Assembly (NCBI GenBank): GCA_947623455.1
Contig: OX392533.1
Span: 30,874,229-30,938,228 of the forward strand
DNA from: Mimachlamys varia
Taxonomy: Eukaryota > Mollusca > Bivalvia > Pectinida > Pectinidae
Reading direction: 5' to 3'
Length of the DNA stretch: 64,000 nt
The first letter of the stretch is position 1. Every line of letters begins with the position of its first letter. Below are positions 36,862 through 48,635 of the stretch, in pieces. The notes beneath the pieces were generated by a model. It did no database searches. It was not told where the DNA came from and saw nothing but the letters and a program-made list of their open reading frames with translations. The translations under genes were made by a program, and so were the position numbers.

Positions 36862-37942
36862 GCTCAATAAGAGATATCACAATAATCACAAGAAAGAAGC
36901 TACAATGTCCTATCAATGTAAAATATACATCAACCCAGTCAAACCTTTGTGATTCGCTCGTGAAATTTACAATCTTCCACTGTAAATTTAACCCTTCAAA
37001 AGATATCACCTAAAATTGTATGCTGTTGTACAAATGTATATAAATATTCCCGCTCATGGTAAATTTGACAGTTTTCATACACCAGAGCCTGACATGTTTT
37101 CAATCTTTTCTTCCTAACATGATCCATTTTTTATGTTTTGTATAACAGATAAAAAATCATTTAATAGATATTAGAATATTGAATGAGGGAAAAAATTATG
37201 CTGCAGGTTATTTTTTGGCCTTAATTTATCTCCCTCCACATTAATAAGTAATTATGGCCTTTTAATTCAGTACATGACTGTATATAAAGGTTCTTACAGA
37301 GTCTAAATATACAACTTAGACATGAACATCTCTGATCCACAAAATAATAATTATGCATGCTAGCATACACAGAAGTCAATTTGCTGACAGAATACATTAT
37401 ATGTGGCTTGGGAAACTTTCACACAATATAAGGACACACAAAAGTTAACAAACAGAATCTAACTTTTATAATTATGACACCATGTTTTAATATCACACAA
37501 TGTGATATCTTTTAAAGCGGTATAAATTAATGACGGGTAAAGGAACATCAAAATTTAGAATGAAAATACAATGTTTACGGAGAAATTCACTTCAACTATT
37601 TCTGCAATGTGAACTGGAAACTGTACAACAGTCTGACAAAGCTGTCGTTTTTCCCTCTTCCTACTTCCTCACAACATGTTTTCTCCAATTATACACGTGG
37701 CTGACAAAAAGTTCAACATCAGCTTCACGTAGATGTTTGATACAGAGTGTTGATATGATACTGTAAAATGAGCCTGGATGACACCTAGATTTATCTCTCA
37801 GTTCCATCCCTCGGATGCCCGAGTCTAAAGTCTACACGTACAGTCCTTGCACCTGTAAGTCTGATTATAATGATACAATATAATTCATGGATTTATCTCC
37901 CTTGTCTCGTCCTATTGCTGCCCGAGTCTTTTCCATTCCCAG

Positions 37943-37987
37943 CTATAAGTCTGAGTATAGCGACGAATACAATATAATCCATGTCAC
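37943..37987 (-). CDS. RAB5IF: RAB5IF exon 4 with stop
   Basis: VTWIILYSSLYSDL then TAG at 37945-37943. Corresponds to the C-terminal hydrophobic tail of the family. Acceptor TTACAG directly above 37987. The exon is too short to notice without the upstream exons. Confidence 0.9.
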   Translation of the reverse strand: MTWIILYSSLYSDL

Positions 37988-40900
37988 CTGTAATTAAGAA
38001 GTATAAATACTTTAAGGAAAGTCGAAAAAATAATTTGTTTCATGTAACATGACAAAACAAAATAGGACAAATCAGTAGCGATTGAATTTGATACCTGCCA
38101 GTGAATTAAACAGATGTCATAATGACATTTAAGTAACCCATTCACCCATTAAAAGTTTTCCAACCATTGAGATGGAGGAGTTCAAATCGGCTACAAGGGT
38201 AAATGAGTTAAGTGTGAGAAAAAAATTGGAATTTGGTTTGGTTTATTTTGTTTTACATCCTATTAACAGCCAGGGTCATTTAAGGATGTGCCAGGGTTTG
38301 GAGGTAAAGGAAAACAGGATTACCAAGAGAAAAACCACCGACTTATGGTCATTAGCTGGCGATTGCCCTACGTGGGAATCGAACTTGCAATCCAAAGGTG
38401 GAGGCCTAGGACTAGTGGTAGAATGTCTGGACACATTAAACAATCAGCCACCGTGCCCCCCCCCCCCCCCTAAAAAATAATTATCTGAGCTCTGAGGTAA
38501 ACATAAGGGTCAGTAAAATTTTGGGTGGGGTACATCTTATAAACATATATCAATGATGCACAGTTTTTAGGCTTGATTTCGCTTCAAGTTTTGTGGAATG
38601 TTACGTATTTTGGGCCTTTAACAATATTTCCGAAGTGAAGACAACAAATCGTACAATAAATCTCAAAAGTAACAACTTACTAAAAATGTGGAAAATGAGG
38701 TCATCAGTCCTTCCTTAAGTATCTCGGTGGGTCCTCCATACTCCTCATCATCAACTTTTTGGAAACTTCCATAGTATATATAAATTACCCCACAATTTAT
38801 TGCAAAAAATCTGCAAATAAAGAATGTAGTTTCAGCTCAGACCATTAAATGAAAGTTTATAGTCTGTGTTCCATTTTATTTTTATTTTGCAACAAGGTAT
38901 TTTCATAATAATTGCTATAAAACAAACCTTCAATTTAAAATGTAAGTAAATATAGAAGCACAAGGACTAAATACTTAATTTGTACATGTACAAATACAGT
39001 AGTAGGTGTTATTTCAAAAGAATTAGAATTATAATTTTCCCAAACTGAGCCAGTAAATTATAGGAAAGCATGCACCTAAAATGTATTTGATGAGGGTGAT
39101 TCCGCCCTCCAACTTTGCTAGGGGTCTTAGAATTTTTTGTGAAAGTATCGCTGGGCATGTTTGTCAATACTTTCCAGGGCCCCTAAATGGGGATAAGTCT
39201 GTGACCTTGAAAGTGGGTCAAGGTTGACATTCATTTGAGCAAATTTGGAAGCCCTTCATCCAAGCATGCTACATTGTACATGCATAATATCAGTACCCTG
39301 AACCTTTTAGATTAATATAAAGAGTTTAAACAGATTTGACCTTTATGACCTCGACAGTGGGTCAAGGTCTTTCATCCCAACTTGCTACAGGCCTAGGCCT
39401 GGTTGCAGTAACTTTAAATTTTTTGTTAATGAGAAGAAGTTGTTGGAAGACTTTCAGACATTTGACCCCTGTGACCATGAAATCGGGTCAAGGTCTTTCA
39501 TTTGAACAAACTTGGTAGGCCTTCCTCCATCTATGCTACTGGCCCAATATCAGTACTCTAGAACTTAGTGAAATCTTTGAAGCCGGAAGTCAGGACTGAA
39601 GGAAAACTTAGGGGAGTTATCTTGAGTATTCAAGAGAAAGTGCGAAATTTGGCAAAGACCAACAAATTACTTTGTATTAAACAGGGATTTTCAGTTATAA
39701 AAGTCTGAGATATTAAACAAGGTTCCACTGTATATGTATTACAACGAGAATAGAGTGATTTCATCAGGGATAAATCCCACGATCCCTATGTTCTAGTTGG
39801 AAATCTACAAAAGTTCCATTTCAATAATTACATACATGTATACCTCTATAATTTATAAAATGTACATAACCTAAACAGGTCTCCTGTACCTTTAGGGGTC
39901 CTTTTTTACAATAAACTTACATAACTAAACCTATCAATCCCTTTAGTGGAAACAGGCCCCATATAAGTCCTAAAACCATTCCAATAATCTGTCTCATCCA
40001 ATATATGACGTCCAGGAACTCATCCTAAAATAAAGAAGAAAAAAAACATTAAATAATTTGAAAAAAAAATGAATAAATTATATTATAGTATTTAGATAGG
40101 AAGCGATCAAAAATTGCTAAGAATTACCGTTGCTGTGACAATATACATATATACAAAGCTGGAGGTATATGAATTATATGGTTGGCATTCATAGTTAAAG
40201 CGAATGCCAACTGGAAATAACAAATTCAATATGATTAAGTAAAGCATGAAACATTATATAATTAGCACTTCATGTTGAATATGAATCTGAGATATATATG
40301 TATTCTCAGTTAGTAATCATACTAAATATTGAATCCAACTAAAAACAAGTATGCCCATTCATGGATTGCACCATTTACTCCAGCCAGATCTTGGAGGATG
40401 CATTTCACTTCACTGCTATTTATTTTGAGGGCTTTGTCTCCCACAGCACCCGTAATCACATGACTTTACTCAAACAATGGTTGAGGTACCCCCCTCCCAC
40501 GGTTTACATGGAGAGAAACTTGTTGCAGTCATTAAATTTAAATAACAGACACAGACAATCTTCTGGTAGCCTGTGTTTTCTTTGGCCAACACAAATCTGG
40601 TATTGGGTCAGAACATACTGACTGCTATCTAAATGCAGATATCTTAATTTCAACTAGAGATTTGATAAGAAATAAGAGACTTAATCACTAAGTAGGAAAA
40701 ACAGTTGCTCTCTTTGTCTTATTATTTTGCACATGACGGAAAGTAAGCAGCGGAAATGTAATTGCAGTAAATGCTCATCAAATTAGGATATGGATTGGTT
40801 CCTAATTCTTTCATTATTCCTTTACTAATTCTTTCATTATTCCTTTACTAATTCTTTCATTATTCCTTTACTAATTCTTTCATTATTCCTTTAAACAGTC

Positions 40901-43900
40901 ATTAACCTCAATAACTGACCATCTGTTCTTTCACTGCTACTCTACGCAATGTGTATAACTGCAGCAGTTCTCTTCAACTTAAAATTCCTGCAGTACAGCT
41001 GCCACCACAGCCTCCTGCCCACCTGATGCACTTGTTACAATATCAGTAATACAGTAAACTCCACTTAATGTCACGTCGGTTAATATCACTTTTCGGTTAT
41101 TATCACGTTTTCTTCATGCACCGTTTTTCCTGCTATATAATCTATGTAATGCCATTCTTTTAATATCACTTGTTTCCAGGTGGATTTCGGTTAATATCAC
41201 TTTTTTTGGCCACTGTCACACAAAAATAACAGGTAAATGTTAGAAATAATTTCATATAAATGCCCCGGGGACCCGAGTTTCACACCTGAAATTGCTATGT
41301 AAACAACGCCGTGGTCAGCTGCGTCTTTTTCACACCTACCTGATCACTGCCGTACTAGTCGAACAATAGATTGACTTGGCATACCGGAGCAAAGATTACA
41401 CCTTTGGGTGAGGGAACCCATACTTTTGTAATCTTATATAACGCCATGTGTGATTTAATGAGTTCCTAACACGAGTTCCATTTTTCATTTCAGCTCGTCT
41501 TAGATTGAATTCACGTTGTCGTGAAGAAGGCTTACAAGTGGATGGTCTTCCGTAAACATGACGAATTATTTATTGAAATTAAAATAAAAAGTGTCTTTTA
41601 AACAATAAGTGTCCAATTAATTAATTTAAGCTAGCCTAAAGTTCACGTAAAATGCAGAGATATCGTCTTTGTTTTGATTTTTAAATAGCCAAAGTACGAC
41701 GCCGACATGCCGTGATTCTAGGCTGGCTGGTGAATAAATATAAGTGCCGAGACTAAATCTTATCGCGTGGTTGTTTTATTTGCATAGAGGTCATCCAATG
41801 AAACGTCACGTTTCAAAGGTAAAAGTTCATTTCGCGGTAGCGCTATACAACCGACAAACTCTGTGAACACGATGTCGCACTTGCAGCGAATATCTAAAGA
41901 AATTAAACAAACAACAGATTTCACAAGCGAAAAACCAGTATACATATCAAGATAACGGTAAATATTTACGGAGTGTCATGATTTCAAAACACGAATTTGA
42001 TGCAGAATACCAGCCACTTGTATGCCTAACGTTACATCATTACAGTAGGCCTACTGCAGTAAACAATCGTAGTACGTTTCGTCCCTGGTTTCGTGTGAAG
42101 TAGCCTACTGATAATATTACGTACGAACAATATATATGAAAATAAGTGCATTCCAGAATAAAACCAAAGATTATACTGTCACTGGAGTGAAAAAAACATT
42201 GTTAGTGATAAAATATCTTTATTCAACAATCTTCTCTGTTGAGTCACAGCACTACGACATTTAACCAAGTCCACTTCCGGTTTTGAGGGCTGAAAAATGT
42301 CAGAAAATACGTTTTCTTTTAATATCATGTTCCGGTTAATATCATGTTTTCCCCGGACAAATGAGAAGTGATATTAAGCGGAGTCTACTGTATTGGTGTT
42401 GCTGAGGGTCAACTACAATTTACGTATACATGTACGTAACCATCTTTAATTTGCTTGCCAAGGGTTACAATCTGCAAACTCATCTTCACCCTTAACATAT
42501 ACTGTATATGCGATGTAGTTGCATTGACCCTCAGCAAGACTGGGATTATACATTTAACACATGCTTGTGTGACTGACTCTAGATCGAAGGCATTTCATGT
42601 ATTCGGATGTTGAGAGCAATAATATTTTTCTTCATTTTCCATTTAAATCTCCAAACATGAGGCACACAGTATAAACTTGTTTATGTCCTTTCACAACCAG
42701 TGTCATTTAAGGGCATGCCAAGGGTTGGAGATGGAGGAATGCCGAATAACCAGAGAAAAACCACCGACCTACGGTCAGTACCTGCCTTGAGTGCGTTTTG
42801 AACTCGCAACCCAGAGGTGGAGGGCTTGTGATAGAATGTCGGGTTACCTTAACCACTCAGCCAATTATGCATAAATATAGATATCTCAATTTTCAGGAGA
42901 GAAATAAAAGATACCTTAATTTTAAACCGAAATATCTGCATTAAAATAGACATACATGATGTATCTGTATTTGAAATGGCCGAGGCTATTCGCCCAGCAG
43001 CTTGGTAGCTAAAATAACTGGAGTCTGACCGCCCGGCTGCCGGTTACCTAAATTATTATCACACTATTTGCCAGGCAGTCGAGTCATTAAAAAAGTTAAA
43101 GGCTATTCGCCCGGCAGCCGTGTACGGAAATAATGAATCGGTAGCTGCATGGCTACCTCCTATTCGTCTGACAGCTGGCTACAGTCATCACTCATTTATC
43201 ACTGAATGTTCGAGGTATGAAGATTGTTTATTGATGGACTGGAGGTGAAGGTACGGAAATACACCTCACATGCTGGCCTTTCGCTGTCATTTAATGACGG
43301 TCTTCCTCTAAATATAGGAATCCAATGATAGCGAAAGACCAGTATGTGAGGCGACGTCAACCTCATTGCTATGCAAAAAATGACAGGGTGTATATAGCTG
43401 ACCAAAACATTAAAACACAGAAATTTTGTGTGTTTTTGCTGGAAATGGAGATTATTTCTGTGGAAGGAGGATACATTTGACATGCATTTAGGAGGTTTTT
43501 AAAATAAAAGTTTAATATCACCTTTCCAACGGCAACAAGCGTTTTTTCCTGCATCAACTAGAACTGCGAGTTTTATAAGAAAGGTATACGTAGGTGGGGG
43601 TCAATTTTTCGACCATTAAAGCTTTTCACCCTTTACAGACTTAAAATTACTCTAAACATATTAGTTTAGGCCCAAAATTAGCTGTAACAAATTATCAGGT
43701 CCCTAGCTGTTCACTCCACTGGTGGTCCCAGGAGCCGGCAACTTGCATGATTATCTGCCAGGCAAATAGTGAAGCACTATGTTGGTATCCGACTGCCAGG
43801 CGAATAGTTCAACAATACATTAGCTTAGGTACCTGGCTGCCAGGCGAATAGTCACTCCCATTTGAAATAGAGATATTAATATACTGTATCTTTATTTCAA

Positions 43901-44318
43901 AAAGAGATATCTTAATCAAATTGTAGATATCGTTACTCCAATTGGTAAAACAGCTTGCCATATACCAGACAACTTTCTGTCATAAACATAATATCCAAGT
44001 CAGGACCAGTTCGACCCTACCCGTCCGCCCAGATGGCAGATGAAACTCAAGACCAGAAAATGCAAGTGGCCTCTTATACTGCAGGAGTACACCTGACCTT
44101 AGCTTTTGTCAAGAAATCAAACCCGAAACATAAACAAACAGTCAAGAAACCACAAATCACTCAATATCAATGTGATTCATAATCTTAAAAACAACCTTGT
44201 CATCCCAAGCGGCTTCAGCAACAAACGCCTTCGAAAACGTAGCCATCACACTGCCATTTCCAGTCGATCCATTCGTAATTTTGCCTTCCACATTGCGTTT
44301 CTTTGGAGACGAAGACAT
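37943..44318 (-). CDS. RAB5IF: RAB5-interacting factor (OPTI / RCAF1)
   Basis: Four exons on the minus strand (44318-44196, 40024-39921, 38810-38681, 37987-37943) join in phase to a complete 133-residue protein, close to the vertebrate length. Members of the Rab5ip/EMC6-like family sit in the ER and mitochondrial membranes. Vertebrate RAB5IF is known as OPTI (partner of TMCO1 in the multipass translocon) and as RCAF1 in respirasome assembly; these roles are family knowledge. Visible features are a short Ser/Lys N-terminus, the family signature WDDKDEFLDVIYWMRQII at the exon 1-2 joint, two hydrophobic spans (about 48-67 and 72-89), the acidic loop DDEEYGG, and a third span ending ILYSSLYSDL. 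The start ATG has A at -3. Intron 1 (4.2 kb) carries two transposon-like insertions. Confidence 0.96.
38232..38450 (-). mobile_element. tRNA-derived SINE (second family), copy 1
   Basis: Shares AGAGAAAAACCACCGAC, CAGTGTCATTTAAGG-like and GGTGGAGG phrases with 42680-42862. On the minus strand it begins with a worn tRNA-like head (TGGCTGATTGTTTAATG). Lies between RAB5IF exons 3 and 4. Confidence 0.75.
38569..38617. mobile_element. solo right end of the TTAA element family
   Basis: AGGCTTGATTTCGCTTCAAG through GTTACGTATTTTGGGCCT, followed by TTAA. It matches the right end of the element at 54751-56458. I do not see a matching left end. Confidence 0.7.
38681..38810 (-). CDS. RAB5IF: RAB5IF exon 3
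   Basis: Encodes FFAINCGVIYIYYGSFQKVD and on through DEEYGGPTEILKEGLMTSF: the second membrane span and the conserved acidic/Gly loop. Acceptor TTTGCAG, donor GTAAGT (38680-38675). Confidence 0.96.
39180..39560. repeat. three diverged copies of a 125-150 bp repeat
   Basis: Each has a GACCTTGAAAGTGGGTCAAG-like start, a TTCATTTGAACAAACTTGG-like middle and CCAATATCAGTACTCT. Related to part of the 6253-6675 element. Confidence 0.7.
39921..40024 (-). CDS. RAB5IF: RAB5IF exon 2
   Basis: Encodes DEFLDVIYWMRQIIGMVLGL and on to PLKGLIGLV, covering the first membrane span. Acceptor TTTTAG, donor GTAAGT (39920-39915). The split Ile codon joins exon 3. Confidence 0.96.
40803..40892. repeat. 22-bp tandem repeat, four copies
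   Basis: Near-identical copies of TAATTCTTTCATTATTCCTT TAC in RAB5IF intron 1. Confidence 0.93.
41052..42390. mobile_element. pogo-like non-autonomous element, 1.34 kb
   Basis: Ends CAGTAAACTCCACTTAATGT / ATTAAGCGGAGTCTACTG form inverted repeats of about 23 bp with few mismatches, flanked by TA on both sides. Both subterminal zones repeat GGTTAATATCA in mirrored order. The interior has no clear transposase frame. Confidence 0.9.
42680..42862 (-). mobile_element. tRNA-derived SINE (second family), copy 2
   Basis: On the minus strand it begins TGGCTGAGTGGTTAAGGTAA (Ser/Leu tRNA-like box A), then GGGTTGCGAGTTCAAAACGC, then a body with GTCGGTGGTTTTTCTC. Same family as 38232-38450. Confidence 0.8.
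42978..43859. mobile_element. foldback / MULE-like element, 882 bp
   Basis: CTATTCGCCCGGCAGC-type motifs repeat about five times in the left arm and as the complement (GCTGCCAGGCGAATAG) about three times in the right arm. Flanked by a perfect 9-bp direct repeat ATTTGAAAT (42969-42977 and 43860-43868). Inside, CCTCACATGCTGGCCTTTCG and its near-complement form a hairpin at 43263-43353. No transposase frame. Confidence 0.85.
44196..44318 (-). CDS. RAB5IF: RAB5IF exon 1 with start
   Basis: Forty-one codons: MSSSPKKRNVEGKITNGSTG through FVAEAAWDDK. Donor GTTGTT (44195-44190) is weak beyond the GT, but the reading frame and the WDDK/DEFLDV joint leave little doubt. Confidence 0.94.
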
Positions 44319-44560
44319 TTTTGAAATTTGTTAATGAATGAATGCAGCCCCTTTGTATTAAAACATCATACAAAGTGAAACTTCAGTTAGAACAAATTTC
44401 CACGTTGATGCAGATTTTAAGCGTCGCTGTAACTTCAAATCAAAGTCTTAACAACGTTTGACAAAGAGTGTAGTAAATATCAACACGGAGGGAAAATATG
44501 AATCCGGATTGCATGACGTGTTGCCGTACACGTGTGCTCAAATTACCTCACGCACTCCGG
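44319..44560 (-). promoter_or_regulatory. probable RAB5IF promoter
   Basis: Directly upstream of the start exon and less AT-rich than its surroundings. Contains an E-box CACGTG (44529-44534), a CRE-like TGACGTG (44513-44519) and TCCGGAT. No TATA box stands out. Assigned by position and motifs only. Confidence 0.35.
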
Positions 44561-44949
44561 TTTAACAATTTCCTTTCTCCTTATTATGTTCTAATGGATC
44601 CTTTTAAAATCGGCATTTTAATTTTAGTTCTGAAATTTATTTTACAAAAATGTCCATGATCTCAAAGACAAAAAATGGCAATAATAATTTACATGAATCG
44701 CACGTAGATGGACATTGGATTTTTGAAGAATCACAGATTCATTCAAATTTCTACAGTTGTTGAACTTCTGCTAAAAATTGGTGTTGCTGGATCTGTCCAA
44801 TATTTAATTAGCGGATCAGATTGTCAGAACACTTTTTGGCAATTGTCGAACTAAATAACATATCCTTTTAATAAAAACACCATAGATGTACTCAGGAACA
44901 TTTATGTGAGCATTTCACTGAAATAGAACATAAACTAGTTGTTTGAAAA

Positions 44950-45300
44950 ATATCAGCATTAGCTCAACCGATCAAGCTAAAGAGAAGATCTCTCTAACCG
45001 AGCGGTATATTGCAGCTAGTATTTACCAGGGTTACATACTCCCCCTCCAGGAAAGAACTCGTCCCGAGTTTTCCGGGGGTCATAGGGATTCCTTTGCATG
45101 TATCCCTAGTGTATGTCATTTCCGGGTCCCTACGTGGGCGCCATATGTAACAGAGGTCATTATTTATTTAAATGCCTCCGCTAGGAGTCGAACCCGGAAC
45201 CTCTGGCTACTAGTCTTACGCTCAACCGATCGAGCTAAAGAGAAGATCTCTCTAGCCGAGCGGTATATTGCAGTTAGTATTTACCAGGGTTACATGTACT
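44950..45300 (-). mobile_element. tRNA-derived SINE with a duplicated head segment
   Basis: The better tRNA-like head (45173-45245, minus strand) has box A TAGCTCGATCGGTTGAGCG and a canonical box B GGGTTCGACTCC. The segment CGAGCTAAAGAGAAGATCTC through TTTACCAGGGTTACAT occurs twice (44960-45030 and 45230-45296). Acceptor-stem pairing is not visible, so this is not a working tRNA gene. Confidence 0.7.
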
Positions 45301-48161
45301 TCGGCTGTTAGGAAAGGACTTCGGTACGAGTTTCTGATGAATACCAATACAATATATCTATGTTCTTGTTAGGGCTGAATCATTAAAATGCTATATAGTG
45401 TCACCAAAATCACAAGTCATCTTGTGGATTTTGGATGACACTGACTGGTATTGTGATGTATTTTCAGGGGTGGATCCAGAATTTGTTCAGTGGGGTGTCA
45501 ACATTTCAGTGTTAAAGTTTATTTTGCGGTAGATGCGGTCTTAACCACATCATGTTATTTAAACAACTTAATTTGGCTCTTTACTTTTCCTATAGTCTCA
45601 TTTTTAATGTTTCATCTATGTTGAAATTATATTTTTATATATACTCATTTTAGTTTTGGTTATCCATTTATTTCAAATTTCAGAGGGAACCTATATTGTC
45701 GTTCTTTGTATTCTAATAATATTTATGTTTTTTTTTGTATTACTTGCTCTTGTTTATCATGTTCCGGGACGTATATATATGTGAGACACATATACGTCCC
45801 CGATTATGTCAGAGAAAATGATTTCGCAATAATAGTGTAGTTTTAAAATGAAAATGTGTTTATCACCAACATGATGTTTTTTTGGCAGTGGATATGGACA
45901 TCTTTTAATTGAGTTGCTCATATTTTTTTTATTTTAATACGAAAAGTCAAATACAATATACAGTTAATTTTGGCGTTAAAATCATAAAGTTGCACTAATA
46001 ATTTACTTTATGTTATAACAAAGCTACCGAGCTAATACTTTTACTATTTGAAGTTCATCATTACTGATAACAGCATAGTTTCGCAGATACATACACGGCA
46101 AATGCTTCGTGGCATTTTATGAGGAATTTCGTGGCATTTTAGCTCGCTACAGGCGTCTACTTCGGACAACCGTTTTACATGTCAAATCAGTGAAATGGGC
46201 GGGAACACCTCTGACTCCGCCATCATATATCAAAATCTACCAAAAGTATACATTTTTGTAAAGTTATATATCTATATATTGCATTCAATGCAGAAAATGT
46301 CAACAATTACCTATTAAAATTACTCAGAAGCACTGTACTTAGCCGGAACAAATTTTCGGTAGGGACTACAATCGTATGAAACTTCGTGATAGGCTGATTT
46401 AGTTGTGTGAGTCCTTTTAACGAATTTTTAAGATACCTGACAGGTACATGAAGTCCGAATGGTTCTGACCTGCTAAATATTGGGACGACTGTATGTAACT
46501 ATAGTAAAAAATATCCTTAGTTTTTTTAATATGATCACTGGTGTGCTATATCGCTATATTGTCAATACCCCAGATCTATCTTTGAGGACGTGACATTCAC
46601 TTCAGCTTGAACTAGATCTATACATAGCGGATGTCGTCTATGCAACAGAAGACGTTTACTTGCACTTCCGGAACTAAATATTCTACCCTTGTACTTCCTC
46701 AAGGATCATCGTGTTAATATTCCCTTTGTTCATATATTGCTCCATGTATCTGTATCTTTTACTTCCTCTTTTATATAATAGAACCCCCATTGAATGGAGT
46801 GGCAACAATAATCTATCGTCTACTTACAATTAATAACTAATGTGCAACTGGCTTGTACGCTGTACACATATCACAGTTACTTACTGCCTTTAAATCCACT
46901 TCGAGGACTACTCTACGTGGAACCACACAACACAAAAAACTACTATCACCGTTTTTGTCTGCATTTTGTTGGAACCAAGTAGTTGGAATATAATTTATGT
47001 TGATGTGAAGAGCAAAGCAATGGTGTATTGCATGGTAGTTCAATATGTCATAAGTTCTAATGTTACTATCGATTCCTGGTATCTTACAAACTACTTGTCG
47101 ATTTTTGAGTTTGGATTATGGTTTTGTTGACGCTCAGATCTTTTTAAAGGAAAACAAAAACAGGTTTTTAGAACTTATTTTTTTCGAGCTTTCCAAAAGT
47201 CTACTTTGACAGGTGCACGTGTCTCAACGTCTTAATTAGATAGATTTTCATCGCTTTCAGCTTTCTGTCAGTATAAAAATTAACGAAGCACAGCGACCTG
47301 AGAATTTGTCACAGCTAGTTTTGGACCTAAACTTAGGTGTTTTGATTAATTTTACACTTTTGGGGGGCTTAGATCAATTTTTGGAAAAAAATGGTCATAA
47401 AGCCTGTATGACCATTGAGTTTTTTTTCCGGAAGCACCTTAGTTAGGCACAAAACTAGCTGTAACAAATGTTCATGTCCCTGTGTATCGAAGTACTCGGC
47501 CGGACAAGGTATAATCGACCCATGCTGAGTCATTCGGTTCAACCGGTAGCGCAAAAGAATGCCGATTGGGTGATTCTAAGGGCAGATAACTCCATAGATC
47601 GGTAAACCCCGACCTCATTGAGACACTTAAATATTATAGGTCTGCTGCGTTCATTTGGATTTATTATTTTTAGAGTTATTTGTTTATTTAAAAATTTGCA
47701 CAAACTATTTAGAATATTTTTGTGACATATCATTTTAGCATGTGCAATATTATTGCGGACGGACATTACACTCTTTTTGGCACTGAAACAATATTTTCTA
47801 GGCTAACAGGTAAATAAGTACAATGGTATACACTCACACAGTTGAATGTCTTTCCTGTAATTAAATTTTAATGAGCACACGAGGAATGTATACGTAGGTA
47901 TACGGATAGTTTGTTTTCATCCTACCTGGAAATTAGAATCTCCATGCGTATGAACACGAGAAAAGTAGTTCTCAAAATAATTAATTCGCATTGCAAGGGA
48001 ATAAACTGATATATTTTAGTGGTTGAATCAAGTTTGAAATCCACAACTCACTTGACTTCTTATTTTAAGTAAATACACATAATATATATAGATCACAGTA
48101 ATCAAACACGAATTATTTTATTCGGATTTATATTTTTGATAATAGATGTTCTTCGGTCAAA
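45301..48161. other. RAB5IF-GLG1 intergenic region
   Basis: Contains a small palindrome (GGGACGTATATATATGTGAG to ATACGTCCC, 45767-45799) and short AT runs. A minus-strand open frame near 46837-47043 has no recognisable relative. The GLG1 promoter should lie at the right end, but no motif stands out. Confidence 0.5.
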
Positions 48162-48635
48162 ATGGCTGCCTTTAGCCGACGTGTACTGCTCTTCAGTGTA
48201 ATGCTGTCGTTTTATGTAATTAATGGAGAAGAGTCTCATGTCAAGAAGGATGCCGGTGCCGATGCATTACAGAGATTCAAACGTAGAAATATTGAGCCAT
48301 CGCAAAATAACGCAATTCCACATGGAGATAAAAACCTACCATTCGTTCCTAAGGTCGGTGATGGGGATCCTCAGCTAAAACAGCAGGCCCCATTCGTAAA
48401 TGAGAGAATGGGAAAACAAGGAGGTTTTCCAAGACCAGATGTGAATGACATAAAAATGCAACAAAAGATATTACCGGGCCAACACAACATCGACAAAAAT
48501 CCGGCAAGACCGTTAAAGAAAGCGTTCAAACTTGCAGAAACTATGGAGTGCGGTGAAGACATTATCTCGCACTGCAGCCGGAAATCGATGAAAAATAATT
48601 TTGCCGTATTAGATTGTTTACAAAGAGATCCGAAG
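48162..48635 (+). CDS. GLG1: GLG1 exon 1
   Basis: Residues 1-158: signal peptide, a Lys/Gln/Pro-rich linker of low conservation, and the first Cys-rich repeat (CGEDIISHCSRKS, DCLQRDPK). Donor GTTAGT. Strong Kozak context at the ATG. Confidence 0.96.

Noticed and set aside
41760..41945. Minus-strand open frame inside the 41052-42390 element
   Set aside because: It has no transposase motif and is too short to be a gene.
45173..45245. tRNA gene on the minus strand
   Set aside because: Boxes A and B are good, but the acceptor arms do not pair and the segment is part of a repeated SINE unit.
46837..47043. Minus-strand open frame with VPRRVVLEVDLKAV
   Set aside because: I found no matching splice partners and recognise no family. 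Chance or an old repeat is likelier.
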